This document shows, in pieces, positions 35,368 to 47,310 of a stretch of 64,000 bases of DNA (its first letter is position 1; each line of letters opens with the position of its first letter). Location of the stretch: NCBI GenBank assembly GCA_026874595.1, contig CM049306.1, positions 80,940,142-81,004,141 of the forward strand, written 5' to 3'. Below the pieces are notes generated by a model. It had not been told where the DNA came from and ran no database searches. It worked only from the letters and a program-made list of their open reading frames with translations. The position numbers and the translations under genes are program-made. This stretch comes from Sipunculus nudus. Its lineage: Eukaryota > Annelida > Sipuncula > Golfingiida > Sipunculidae.

Positions 35368-35790
35368 TTATATGCATTCTTTTCAAAACATCTGAAATTA
35401 GTATAAGGTATACTCTGTATATTTTTACATATATATAATATTAAATTTATATTTATATAAAATATACAAATTTCAGTTCAGAGAATATCAGAAAAAAAAA
35501 TCTGTTTTCATTTGTCAGCTATAAGATACCAGTGTTAATGTTTAACAAACACACATGTCATTAAAGGTTCATGCAATGTATAAAAAACGTTCATGTAAAC
35601 AGACCGGTCATATTTAAGCTTTCTTGATTGTAATGAATTTAGAATGTCTGAACGAAAAATTACATAGCTCAAACAGAAAATGTAGCCTAATATATTTCGG
35701 TGGCAGTTTAATCGAGGAAACAGCGCTCACTCAAGACTTTGTGACGAAGAAATCACTTCAGCATCTATAACTTTGTCTTGGAAAAGCCAT

Positions 35791-36198
35791 TTAGACTAAA
35801 TAGTGATTACACAGTAGAAAGAAAAGACAATAAAGTTGCAGAAATGTCAAAAGCCGTACAAGTAAGAACAGATACTGATGAAATTTACACAGAAATACAA
35901 AATGTTCAGCACATTGTATATCACAATTGACGCGGCAGTCACAGTTTATGTCTTCAGGGTTATTTTCAACTGAATGAAAGAAAGTCCTTGTAACTGTGAT
36001 CACACAATTCGGAAAGAGGCCTAGAGCAGCATCATTACATTTCTGGTTACTTGGCCAATCGATATTTACGTCTAGGTTGCAATCCGTAATATATTTTAAA
36101 TACTTTGGGCATCGATTAGCAAAACGTCCCCAATAGTTAGCATGTCTGCTAAATGTGGAGGTCCTGCTTTGGACTACCAGCAACTCAAAACAGGTCAT
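35791..36198 (-). other. Cysteine-rich open frame, possible exon of an unknown gene
   Basis: An unrecognised 135-codon frame. Its middle part has eight cysteines in a spaced pattern (RCPKYLKYITDC, QKC, FPNC, INCDC, NC, IQC), unusual for random AT-rich sequence, while its last 35 residues are low-complexity hydrophobic and look like read-through. A plausible acceptor (CCAAAGCAG) lies upstream near 36170. I cannot assign a family or find partner exons. It could be one exon of a secreted protein or chance. Confidence 0.2.
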
Positions 36199-36954
36199 TG
36201 CACGTTTGTCAGCGAGAGGTCTCTACTTTACGAATCAGGGGTAAAATTAGTAGTCAACTAATGACCCACCATAACAGGTGAGCCACAAGCAGTGGGCCAC
36301 ACAGAAACTTCAACAAATTATTTATTGTGATTCTTTTATTCTAATGGAAATGTCAAACAGAGTATATTTGCTATTTCAAATTTAAAGTGGTTTTAGGACT
36401 ACAATACCTCTGATTCATTTGCAAAAGGTATATATGCCATTTTATCTAAACCAATTTAAAGATAATGGATACAATGAATTTAATTGTGTCTCCTAATTCT
36501 ATTAAGCTCATTCTATACATAGGCTTCTAGACTGCTGCATTAGATTTATCATGGTAAAATGAGCCTGCGTAATGAATATAATCTATTTCGACAGATATAA
36601 ATGTATCTTGTTTTACAGAATCAGCAAATGCCTGATGTGCTCTTGTGCATCTTCTACCTTATATTAATCATAATGTGTACATTGCATATATACCATTTGA
36701 AGCGTTCTTTCAGGCTGATGTATTGATAGCATCACACGCCAGGCGGCGATACCCCCGCCAAGGTGCAATAGGATATATATCCCAGTGATCAAGTTATGTG
36801 TTGCCAGGATGCGTTGTCGTCAAAATAACATCGATACACCGTACGGAGGGTTAACATCGTTTGTACAGCTAAGGTTTAGATAGTTATGTCAACTGTTACA
36901 TGTGCATGACTATCACAGCTTACTCAAGTGGTTCGAGGTTGCTAGAGTCCATAG

Positions 36955-36960
36955 TTTATT
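36955..36960 (-). promoter_or_regulatory. Candidate polyadenylation signal of the second TLR gene
   Basis: AATAAA on the minus strand about 110 bp past the stop. Another AATAAA (37074-37069) overlaps the stop codon itself. Confidence 0.4.
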
Positions 36961-37070
36961 TTCACCGACACCTAATGGTGCTTATTTTTTATAACGTATC
37001 GCATATATATGTGTGGGTGTGTGTGTGTTGACAAATACAGTCACGAAGAGGATATTTATCCATAGCGTTT

Positions 37071-39257
37071 TTATTTCAGTGCAGCACGCACACGTGGCCA
37101 GAACGTTGACACATGATCAGACATGTTTTCACCTGGCCACTGAATATACGTATGTGACCGTAGAAGGCTCACCAGGGTGCGCGGCATTTCCGACGGTGGT
37201 ACCTCTTCTAGTAGAACGAGGACTAACCTGTCAACTCCTCGCTGTATCAGGTCCAGTCGAGCCATGTGCATCTCAAACTTACACCAGCCACTTTGGACAA
37301 AACTTCGTGATATGATGAGTATTGTTCTCCTGCTGTTAGAGATACTGTTCAGAATATTATCTTCAATCGGCATGCCAGGGACAAAGTCCCTCTGGTGAAG
37401 ACAGAGACGGAGGGGTGGGTCTTCTTCCTCAAGACTGGGCAACAAATGGTCATACACCCAAGTAAAATCATTCTCACTGTGTGACACAAAGGCGTCATAT
37501 TTATAATCACGTTCTTCTTGTTCTAATTCACTATACAATGTGCGCCTCATACGAAACTGCAGGCAGGCATACTTGATATCCCATCTGTGTCTGTATGCAA
37601 TGGCTGACAGGGTCAACAGAAGAGTCAGTACAGCTAGCAACCCTATACATCCGTAAAGAACCTGCAGGCTAATGCACTCCCTCTCAAGAGCAGGCAGTAT
37701 TACTAATCTGAGCTGTATCAAGGACATCGGTCCGGCGTTCATATGGCAGAATGTATGATTCAATTTTCTTATGTGCTGCCTATTTTTCTGGATCCATTTT
37801 AAGAAACTCAGAGTACCACATGTACATTCTAAAGGGTTCCCACTTAAGTCAAGTGAAAAAAGTGTTCCGACTCTCTCATTTCGCGCAAACGCTTCATCAA
37901 TGGATTCCATGGCAGTTGGTTCTAGAGAATATAGTCTGTTCCAAGATAAGTCTAGAATTGTCAGATTAACCAGATTAGTAATTTTCAGGTAGAAGTCGAA
38001 CATACTATTATGGGATAGATTCAATGCAGTTAACTTTTGGTTTGTATGATTGCCAAGTATATACGGATATAACTGAAGTATCTCGTTATCGGACAGATCC
38101 AGTGTCTTCAAATTGGTCAAACGGGGTAGAGGCCCTCCGGTAGATGAGAGCATTTTACCGAATCTGTTATTCCGCAGAAACAAGGTAACGATAGCCTGTG
38201 CAGCATATCCACTGAAAGCATCTGAATCAATGAACCGGCAATTATTATTTGAAAGATCAATTGTTAGATCTGAACATGGTTGTAAAAATTCCATTCGTCC
38301 TCGAAATTCAAGTATGTTGTTACTGGAGAAGTCCATATACTTTGTTTTGAACGGAAGGGATGCGTTCAGTTGCACAGTCTTACCCGCTGGTACTATACCA
38401 ACGTCAAAGACGCTCTTTGCATATAGCCTTACAACACTTGAGGGCCACAGAAACATCTCAGTTCCCCTTATTCCTTTGCCTCCTGGAAAACTATAGCTAA
38501 ATCCGTTCGTTTGGTAGCTAATATCAACAACTTCAATGTGTTTTAATTGTTGCAATCCGATCATTACATTCATATTCAAATTATTCTCACTTGCGTCAAA
38601 CACAAGAAGGTTTGGTACGTGTTTTTGAAAATCAACGGTGATTCGTCCGATGCTGTTTCTATTGAGACTCAAATGTCTCAATGCAGTCGTATTTATAGAT
38701 TCCCAAAATGATTCAGTGACTTTTACGTCACAGAGACTTTTTGCTTTCCCTGCTATTCCTGTCAGGAACAATGACGACAAGTTTTGCTTTGGAAGAAATT
38801 TCATTACCCTGGATATATTTGTTAATCCGCCAAAATATTTTGTATATGACAGGTCTAAAGACTGGAGACTCGAGAGGTGCTTGAAAACATCGTCAGGCAT
38901 GACAATCAAGTTGTTTCTGCTTAACATTAACTCATGTAAGTTAGACAGTCCGATAAAAGAATCCTCTTCTAGATATCTTATGGAACAGCTGTCCAATAGC
39001 AGTCTGAGTAAGTTAATACAATTAAGAAACGTCTTGTTATGTATCGTTGGCAGATGATTGTTATTCAGTATGAATTCACTGACCTTGCCGTTGCACATAT
39101 CCGGAACACTAGTGAGATTTCGTGAGGTGCAGTTGATTGACACCGTACCGTTTGAAAAACAACAACTACAAGGTTCACATATCTTCATGCTGAGCGCAAT
39201 TTCAACCGCACCAAGTAAGATAAAACATAGTACAGGTAGAGTGTCCATTTTGAACAA
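37071..39257 (-). CDS. Toll-like receptor, single-cysteine-cluster type (728 aa)
   Basis: Paralogue of the TLR at 1736-3904, also with no intron in the coding region. Signal peptide: residues 1-23; Met4 at 39248 is an equally possible start. An N-terminal cysteine-rich cap (CEPCSCC ... NC) precedes leucine-rich repeats and a single C-terminal cap (ECTCGTLSFLKW). A transmembrane helix lies at about 529-553 and the TIR domain at about 584-724. TIR boxes are YDAFVSH, LCLHQRDFVPG (signalling Pro kept) and FWPR. The intracellular juxtamembrane region (AYRHRWDIKYA) is nearly the same in both genes, whereas the ectodomains are much more diverged. That suggests shared signalling and different recognition. 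It is transcribed toward the other TLR, about 33 kb away. Confidence 0.95.
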   Translation of the reverse strand: MFKMDTLPVLCFILLGAVEIALSMKICEPCSCCFSNGTVSINCTSRNLTSVPDMCNGKVSEFILNNNHLPTIHNKTFLNCINLLRLLLDSCSIRYLEEDSFIGLSNLHELMLSRNNLIVMPDDVFKHLSSLQSLDLSYTKYFGGLTNISRVMKFLPKQNLSSLFLTGIAGKAKSLCDVKVTESFWESINTTALRHLSLNRNSIGRITVDFQKHVPNLLVFDASENNLNMNVMIGLQQLKHIEVVDISYQTNGFSYSFPGGKGIRGTEMFLWPSSVVRLYAKSVFDVGIVPAGKTVQLNASLPFKTKYMDFSSNNILEFRGRMEFLQPCSDLTIDLSNNNCRFIDSDAFSGYAAQAIVTLFLRNNRFGKMLSSTGGPLPRLTNLKTLDLSDNEILQLYPYILGNHTNQKLTALNLSHNSMFDFYLKITNLVNLTILDLSWNRLYSLEPTAMESIDEAFARNERVGTLFSLDLSGNPLECTCGTLSFLKWIQKNRQHIRKLNHTFCHMNAGPMSLIQLRLVILPALERECISLQVLYGCIGLLAVLTLLLTLSAIAYRHRWDIKYACLQFRMRRTLYSELEQEERDYKYDAFVSHSENDFTWVYDHLLPSLEEEDPPLRLCLHQRDFVPGMPIEDNILNSISNSRRTILIISRSFVQSGWCKFEMHMARLDLIQRGVDRLVLVLLEEVPPSEMPRTLVSLLRSHTYIQWPGENMSDHVSTFWPRVRAALK

Positions 39258-40836
39258 GTTTCAAATTAACACGTTTAGTGCCTGACCGGTTGCATATATC
39301 ATAAGCCAGTATTTCCATGACACGATAATATTTTAGTATAAGGAAATATTGGATCAAGCAAAGAGCTTCAATGTCAATTACATGTTTTCGCTACCCATAT
39401 TTATCTTGTCGATGTCTGTTTGAAGACTCTCATTTATAATCACAGGAAGGATTAACAACAATAAAGTACTACATATGAGTGTCATCAAGGAAGTATTCTT
39501 TTGCGTAATTTATTTTTTGGCGTCATCATGCATAAGACCTAACATTTGCTGGCAGAAAATATTTACTTAACAGCCCCATAGAGTAATCTGTCAGCTTTTG
39601 AACCGTCTGACCCTCACAAACTTCCTCAGAGCAGGTGTATGCCTGCTTGTATGTATGTGTGAGGCCCTGGGGAATGTTGCTGATATCACGTGGTTATGCT
39701 TTATCATAAACTTTACCCTATATCACATGGAATTGCTACCTTAACTATCTCAGTGAGTTTTTATAGTCAGCAGATTTCCAGTTACCCATACTAATGCATC
39801 ACCCTGTATTGCACTAATCTGCAATATGGAGCGCCCCCTGTTTGAGAGGGCTAACACTAAGCCGCATCTGAGTGCAGAAGTTGCCTGAGAGTACCTTAGA
39901 GAGGTCATGCAATTAGTATGATTTTCGGAGGATGTCGAGCTGCTGTTCAGTCTTTTTAGCACATAGCCTGACAACATTGCAGTGTAATCTAACATAAGAC
40001 GCATATATATTGTCCCGAGACCGAGTGACATATTAAAATTGACAGCATGGCCCTACTCAGCAAGTTATTTAAACACGGAATAAAAAATGATAACATATCC
40101 CCTTTCAAGGACCAGACATACACAGCGGACTTTATCATATTGAAAGTCATGATCAACCTGAACACAATCCATTTTTCTTCCAGTATCATGTGTAAGAAAA
40201 TTTACGAACATAATTAAGACCAAAAGCAGGACCGGAAGTATACCATATAAGCTAGGCCGTTCAGCTAAAATAAATACACATAACCTAAATCTTAACTATG
40301 TTAAATCCGAACACGTGTTTTTTTTTATATTTGTTCACAGCCATATGTTCCTTACGGCTACATTTTACATCTTTTACGTGTCTGGTGCTCCTTCTATAAT
40401 GATACAAGATGTTCACACGGGATCCGATTTGCTATCCAATATTAATGATGCCCAATATTCATAATCGTGGTTTAAAAATAGATACATTATCTATCAAGGC
40501 TTGATAGTTTACAATTGTGATCATATCAGGAGCTATTCTGTTAAAAAAATAACATCTGACTTGTATAATAGATCAGACGGGGAAAACTATATAACCAGTC
40601 CTTTGTATCCGATTGGTAAGCCGCATTTTACAGTCGTGGTGAAAATGGTTTTACAATGGGAACTCCGGATACACATTTATGATACTGACCACACAAGATC
40701 ACTTGAACAAACGGAATGAAGACCATTAAAAATCCCAATCCTAAATGTCGAATATCCACTTCAACGTCCAAACATATTCAAAATACATATGAGCTATATG
40801 TATAATATGCGAACAAGGTCGTACAGGTGTTATATA

Positions 40837-40862
40837 TCTATATTATTAAAACCCAGTTGAGT
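40837..40862 (+). repeat. Helitron-like 5' end motif
   Basis: TCTATATTATTAAAACCC, preceded by A, matches the TCTATA-TATTAAAA style of Helitron 5' termini. No CTRR 3' end with hairpin was located. Confidence 0.3.
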
Positions 40863-43800
40863 TTTTTTCTAGACAAAGGATCACCAGTCCGTTCTGATTT
40901 CGTCCTAGGTAATCGCGGTGTGCTCTTCTATGTCAAGTTTGTTTTATTTTGCGGGATTATTCCCTACTAAACCCATAATTAATAATTTTAATATTTTCTA
41001 GAAAGGTGGCCGTATTTCTTTTGTGCTTAAAGGTACCCAAGCCTATCACGTTTAATAGGGCGGCGCCTTTGGGAATTTCCTGTGCTCAATGGCCACACGA
41101 AGTATATTTTGCAATTCGTGGTCACAGGTCCACTCTTATTCTCATTGATCCGAATACAGGAAATAAAGCTTTATAATTCTGATCAAAGTCCACATGAGCC
41201 CGCTTTTATTGCGAGGGCTATTCATTTGGGTTTAACACTACGGCCAGTTACACGATCACCGTTTGATTTATTTTAGGTTTAAATGTATGCTCATTTCTGT
41301 ACAATCTTAAATTTCTTTCCATTATAATAATGGTTTCAATAATTCATTCATCTTAATTTTTTTTTTAATAAAAAATGGTGTTCAAAGCCAACAATAACAT
41401 AGTACGGGGAGGATGTTTGGAAACTCATATTTTTTATCCACAATCTCCAGGGACTTTGCAACTTGAAAATATATTACCAGTTCATCTTAAATTTACAGGG
41501 ATTGTATAAACAAAAAAGATACCACACGTCACTAGAATCTCCTAATCAGTCATGTGTTCAAGTTTTCACTTTTCATGTATAAACACGGCCATACTTCCCT
41601 GACCTGATTTCACCTAGCGGGGACAGAACATAAGCATTCGAATGGGAGGCTTCTAGATGGGGACAAAGGAATTCTTAATTAATTTGGCAAAATTGTATAT
41701 TAGAAAAAAAATAATTAAGTTGATTCTTATTACTTCCCAACTTTAATGGATTGTTCATACGGTTTAACCCTAACCTGGATATTTTTCGCAAAATTCCGCA
41801 TATACCTTTTTACTTTACTTTTACAGACAAAGACAAAGCACACAACCAAGGTAATTTCCGAGTAACCAGAAGACAATCAATAAAGCTCAGGACAAGCATT
41901 TACTGTATGAGTCCATTTACATGAGCTTGTCAGAATTTTGAGTGAAGGAGCCTAGAATGACATATAAGTGTTTGTTATCATACTCAGGACTTCCATCCAT
42001 TGATAATTATAAACAATGTTGATGTCCTTGAGCATTACTTCATACAAATCATCTTACATAAACATTCAATTTCTATATACAGTTATATAATTTCTTCAAA
42101 TTATTTTCACAGTATATATGACTTATATATACTATCGCCAGTCTCTCCGGCAATGATGATGTCGTGCCCGTATTGTTTATCGGCAGAAAACAAAAATTCG
42201 TATACCCTATGTTAGCCTCAAGTCTATTTCTTTGTTTGTTTTGCTAAAAGCATATTTTGCTATTCTTTGCTCACATGTTTTGGGGGAGGGGTTTCCTGGA
42301 GAATCCTAGTACAAGTTATACATTTCGTAACAGCCCCTGCCAAAAGCACAGGATAAAATGTGTGATATTCAGTCCCTACCACTTCATTACAAAACTATTT
42401 ATCATATAGAACTTGATTTTTTATAATATCTACATCATACATGTACTTTATGCATGTAATATAAGCAGAGTCATACCAGCGTATTGAAAACATTGACTAC
42501 ACATGTATTCTTACCATGTGACTCTTTAATTTTTATTAATGTTTGTATTCTCTTCATGTTTAAAGTACACCATCCATTTACCTTAAAAAAGGTAGAAAAA
42601 AACATGGACTTGACTGCATATTTTTTATATTTCATCAAATTATATATTTTGTTTTCATTTTGGGATATACCGAACGAACTGCATAAGAGAGTTTATACTT
42701 TTGTACATGAAAATGCATTGTTTGACCACACCGAAATCTGTATATACATTTATTCTATCCACATGTATTTTCACGACCTCTATCAATTTGTGCTAATACA
42801 GGTTTTCCTTTTCTATATTATATACCCTAAAACCACATCAAATCTTGAATGTACAATTCATTGAACCAATTTATCTTTTGTGATGCAGTTTGCATATAGA
42901 TAGAGCCTAACAGACGTCCTTTTTTTAGATTCAACTTGCCAACTACATTTAACCAACATAGCTTGGATAAACATGTATTATAATCAGATTCTTCACACAC
43001 ACGTTTTTCTTTTAAGGGCCATCTGCATTTATCCGGGGATTGACGTATTAATCTTTTAAATGGACCCCCCCCCCCCTAAAAAAAATTCTTTTCACTTCAT
43101 AATTGACTATAAAAGCCATAATGGAGGTGGAACAAACGTAAAATATAATAACATTCAGTACACCTGATAAACATCAAATACCTTTTCCGGCGTGGGTCGT
43201 AACGTGATAATTAGACTTAGACCAACCGCACTGAAGTCTCTTATAGGTATCTTCTAATTAATTAAAAAAAAAGTAAAAAATATGATATGAATACATGAAA
43301 ACCCGTCACTTTATTTTAGACAAAAGTTTTTAAGGCCAAAGATTAAAAAACGAACATATTGATAGAGGTTTGAATGTATTTTACATTTTCATATACATTT
43401 GACCTCATTCTTTAAAGAAACAAAATTTCTACAATACATCAGTCACATATGTGGTACGTGGAACATGTAATCCGTAAATTTTGAGTTCATGTGTAAGGTT
43501 TAGAAGCAGCTCAACTAGTTGTTAATATCTGGCTTTATATTAAATTATTTATATTTTTGTATGTACCATGATATTTAATATCCTGTGTTAGAAAGATTAT
43601 TTTCATCTTTTCATCGAATTCAATTCAAGTAGGAAATTCAAAATGCAGAAGTTTGCTTTTGTTAGACGGACCGAGGGTTGTAAGGCAGATTTAATGTAAA
43701 GGGGGATTCGACCCGCCTTGTCAGTCGATGCAACCATTTTTAAAGAGTTTTATCAATGTGTGCAGCCTAGACGCTCATTTCCCTGACCTGGGGACTTTTT

Positions 43801-45589
43801 AAAGATTTCCTTAAGCCATCCTGGATGGTACCCCTCCTTTTCTAAAATCCTTAAGGATGGCCATGAGGGTATTTATAAGACTACTGTGGGTCAGTTTAAA
43901 GGTTGATAAATTTGCCAGACGTTATTAGCGTATTCCAACAAATACATTTTGGGACAGAACAATTAATCATGTTTGCTGCTGTCATAAGGCTTCTGGCGGT
44001 AACTACAAATCAACCATTTTATCCGTTAATACCATTTCTCGATATGAATTATTTTCCTCTCCGTACTGTGAGGCATACATGCATCTGAAAGCAGAGAAGT
44101 CTTTCATTTCAGTTTATTGGCTTTTATACAAAAGTTGTGAATTCATTATGGAGACAGTTTGGTTAGAAAAAGGTCAATGCACAATGTACTACGAATGTTA
44201 CAAGAGTTTATATAAACTAGTCCGGTGTGATAACATCTTAAGCTATTAGAGTGCCTGCAATAAATTCCACCACGACGTTAACTTTTTCTCAGTGGAAATG
44301 TTTCAGTGATATTTCACGGGGGGTTTTAAGCAATGCCGGGCTCATTTTTACATAACTAAACATAAAAATTGACCTACGGGAGATTCTTTCCATGGTCAAA
44401 TACTAGTAGATGACAATGTAAACCTAGGTCTAGAAAACATGATGGATCACGGAACAATTGTCAAGATTTTCAATTCGATGTGTTGATGAAATAATTTTCA
44501 TCGACAACAACCCCGATTGGCATATTAAAAACTATCCAAACTAACCCTTTGTCACTATGTTTTCATAGGAAACTTTTCCATACAATCCCCAACACTGGTT
44601 AATGTTGCCACATAGCCAAACATTGTAGGCCTCCATAAGAACTCTTTGTAGAATATTGGTGTGCAAGCGAAGACACAGATATATAAATAAATCATATAAA
44701 TAGCTTTAGGAAACAAACGTGGGTCTCTACCTGAATGCATGAACCATTTCTTATTGGTTAAAACAAGAAAATGTGCAAGTAGCTACCAGCTTCGCTTAGA
44801 GCCTTTATTATTCAGTTTAAATCACTAGATGGCACTGTTTCAGGGACCAGGCAGTAAATCATGTTTGACAGGCCACCGCTAGAATGCACGCAGCGATGTC
44901 CGTCTCTGTATAGAGACACGGATACTGCGTCTAGTCGCCACAGGTCTTATGCGACAGGCATTATATTTCATTTTTGGTAATATGAACTTTCACACCTTGT
45001 CTCTGGATTATCGTAGGATACTATAGGCACTCTGTCCATGTATCGTGCGAGACACACAGAATCAAACACTGGAGGCGCCTTTTGTTAACCATTTTTATTT
45101 CGACTTCCTCCGTACTTACAGCCTGAGCATCCAATATATATAATCACAATCGTTTTAACTCACCTTCATTGATGCCTCTTTTAACGTTATATTTTTTGGG
45201 GGTAAAACACTCAACCACGTAAAGCCTTTACACACATAACTTTTAATGTATTCTTTACACATTATCCCTATGGTAACATTGCACCAGCCAATCACATTAA
45301 AGTTAAATACACAAAGACCCAAAACATTGGCATTGACAAATTAACCTGTCATTGGTGAATATTTTTATCTGAATGATATTTCGAACCCTATCCACTTACA
45401 TTAAAGCATGAGTATACATTGATTGCAATCAAGAGGCCTGATGTGGAGACCGTTTTAAAATCTTGATTGTAAAGTGAACTATAGCCTTAAGACAAATAAG
45501 CTCAAATCAATACAAACGAACGCCTTGTAACACTACAGATCCCTTGCAGATTATCTATATCATACGGCATGCATATACGTTTATTCTAA

Positions 45590-46510
45590 CCATTTTCATA
45601 ACACGTGACCTCCACTGACGATTATGGGAAAGAAGGTTATTGTGAAAATAACCTTTCACCATCAAACCTCATTAAAGCTTGAATTATATTTCATGAATTT
45701 TGCAACGTTCATTTCACATAAACACCATGTATGGATTGTTTTCATCTTTATATTTTATAGAAAACAAACAAACTCTGACCATTTAAATGTCACGTGAATT
45801 ACTTGAATTAAATTATCCATTTGTATGATTTTAGGGTAAATTATCCACCCACATTGGTCACAAAAACTCTGGCCATGACACGTGAATTCCAATGAAGTGT
45901 GTTTTTCCGTTTTAAATTTTAGTGTACGCAATAAAGCTTGGATATAAATATTGAGGTCGCACGATATTTATTACACGTGGACTATAAAGCTTTAAAAATA
46001 CCCTATATATCAAGATATACATTAAACGTGATCTATACTTATGAACATATTATGAAAATAATATTTTTTTAGAGTAGTTAACACAAGTTGACAGTAAATA
46101 CAATCTTGCCATATATCTCACACGTGGGCTAGATCTGATGATTTTTTTTTTCTCAATTTTTAAATCATTTCAGAGGTCACAAAACATCAAGATTCAAAGG
46201 TTGATGAAACATATACCTTTTCCATATTTATCAGAGGTGAGCTGTATTGATTGACGTTTTAAACTTGTAGTTTTCTGTGTATGCTCCACAGCCGTATTAA
46301 AGCAAATGATACATAACCTATGATGAATAATATATGAATAATAATGAATCCCTTTGTTATTATATTAGGATACACAAACCAATCACACGGAAGGTTGATC
46401 AGACATCAACTTAGTGCATATTCATCATAATGTACATTTAAACACATTATCATCATATATTTACAAGTGGCGTATGCTGATTGACGTATTGTACCTGGTA
46501 AGGCTTAAAA
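45590..46510. repeat. Old degenerate tandem repeat with clustered CACGTG
   Basis: Phrases recur in order. ACTCTG(A/G)CCAT and CACGTGAATT occur near 45773/45867 and 45791/45879. TGATTGACGTTTTA/TGATTGACGTATTG lie about 229 bp apart (near 46249/46478), each preceded by a similar CATAT-TTA...A(G/A)GTG phrase. Five CACGTG hexamers fall within 525 bp (45602, 45791, 45879, 45974, 46121). The period is not uniform, so this is a decayed array. Confidence 0.45.
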
Positions 46511-47063
46511 ACACATTTAAACTTGCATATGCATAAACTCTAACCTTATATATCAAATATTTTTATTAAAAGGTGCTACATGATGTTTTCTTAGAACTTA
46601 GCCAAACCACAATCCAGTCATCAACTCTGTTTTATGTTATAAGGCATTAATTAAATTATTTATACATTTCATATTTAATATTTCACTTACGGTATAACTT
46701 AAAATTGCGGCTTAAATGTATATGCATGTGAGTCTGCGTGTGTGAGTGTTCATAAGTGTAAGTACCCTTTGTCAAAGGCAAGTCGAAAAATAAAATATTG
46801 ATTTTATAAATGATAACTGATTTTGTATCTCACCATCAATCTTGGATAGGCATTATAAATAACCAAATCTTTCAAATTATCTGCAAACAATAAACAATGA
46901 TTTCTACTCGTGCGAAGTGCTCTTTGAATCCCGTTTTTATGATTATGCGCACACATTACTTTGTATAATTTATTCATAAAAATGAATTTACTCCAGGTCT
47001 GTTATTGTCATGTCATGTGAGATCTCGAAAAAATAAATCTTGCAAATATGAAGGAAACCACAG

Positions 47064-47093
47064 TATCTATCTATATATCTATCTATCTATCTA

Positions 47094-47164
<71 letters not shown>
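47064..47164. repeat. (TATC)n-(TC)n-(TA)n compound microsatellite
   Basis: Three adjacent simple repeats totalling about 100 bp, about 150 bp past the stop of the lectin gene. Confidence 0.95.
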
Positions 47165-47167
<3 letters not shown>

Positions 47168-47310
47168 CAACCACTTATCTAAGAGAGATATCAAATTATT
47201 CGAAGTATTCACTCACTTTTAATTCATGCGTAAAAAGGTTAAACACAAATGTATGCTAACCCGATTTACAGTTTGTTAAAAGTGGTTGCTTTACTTTTAA
47301 AATGAAGTCA

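Larger units (their letters stand above)
35368..37070. other. Non-coding stretch downstream of the second TLR
   Basis: It contains a cysteine-rich open frame on minus (35791-36198), listed separately, and the likely 3' flank of the TLR gene. Otherwise no gene is supported. Confidence 0.4.
39258..47063. other. Long AT-rich stretch without a supported gene
   Basis: I see only short open frames that resemble nothing. A Helitron-like 5' motif lies at 40837, and an old degenerate repeat with clustered CACGTG sites at about 45590-46510. The rest appears unique and non-coding. Promoter sequence of the second TLR is presumably just above 39257, without a clear TATA box. Confidence 0.45.

Noticed and set aside
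42484-42864. 126-codon hydrophobic open frame
   Set aside because: It is rich in Phe, Ile and Tyr, as expected of AT-rich DNA, and has no family resemblance.
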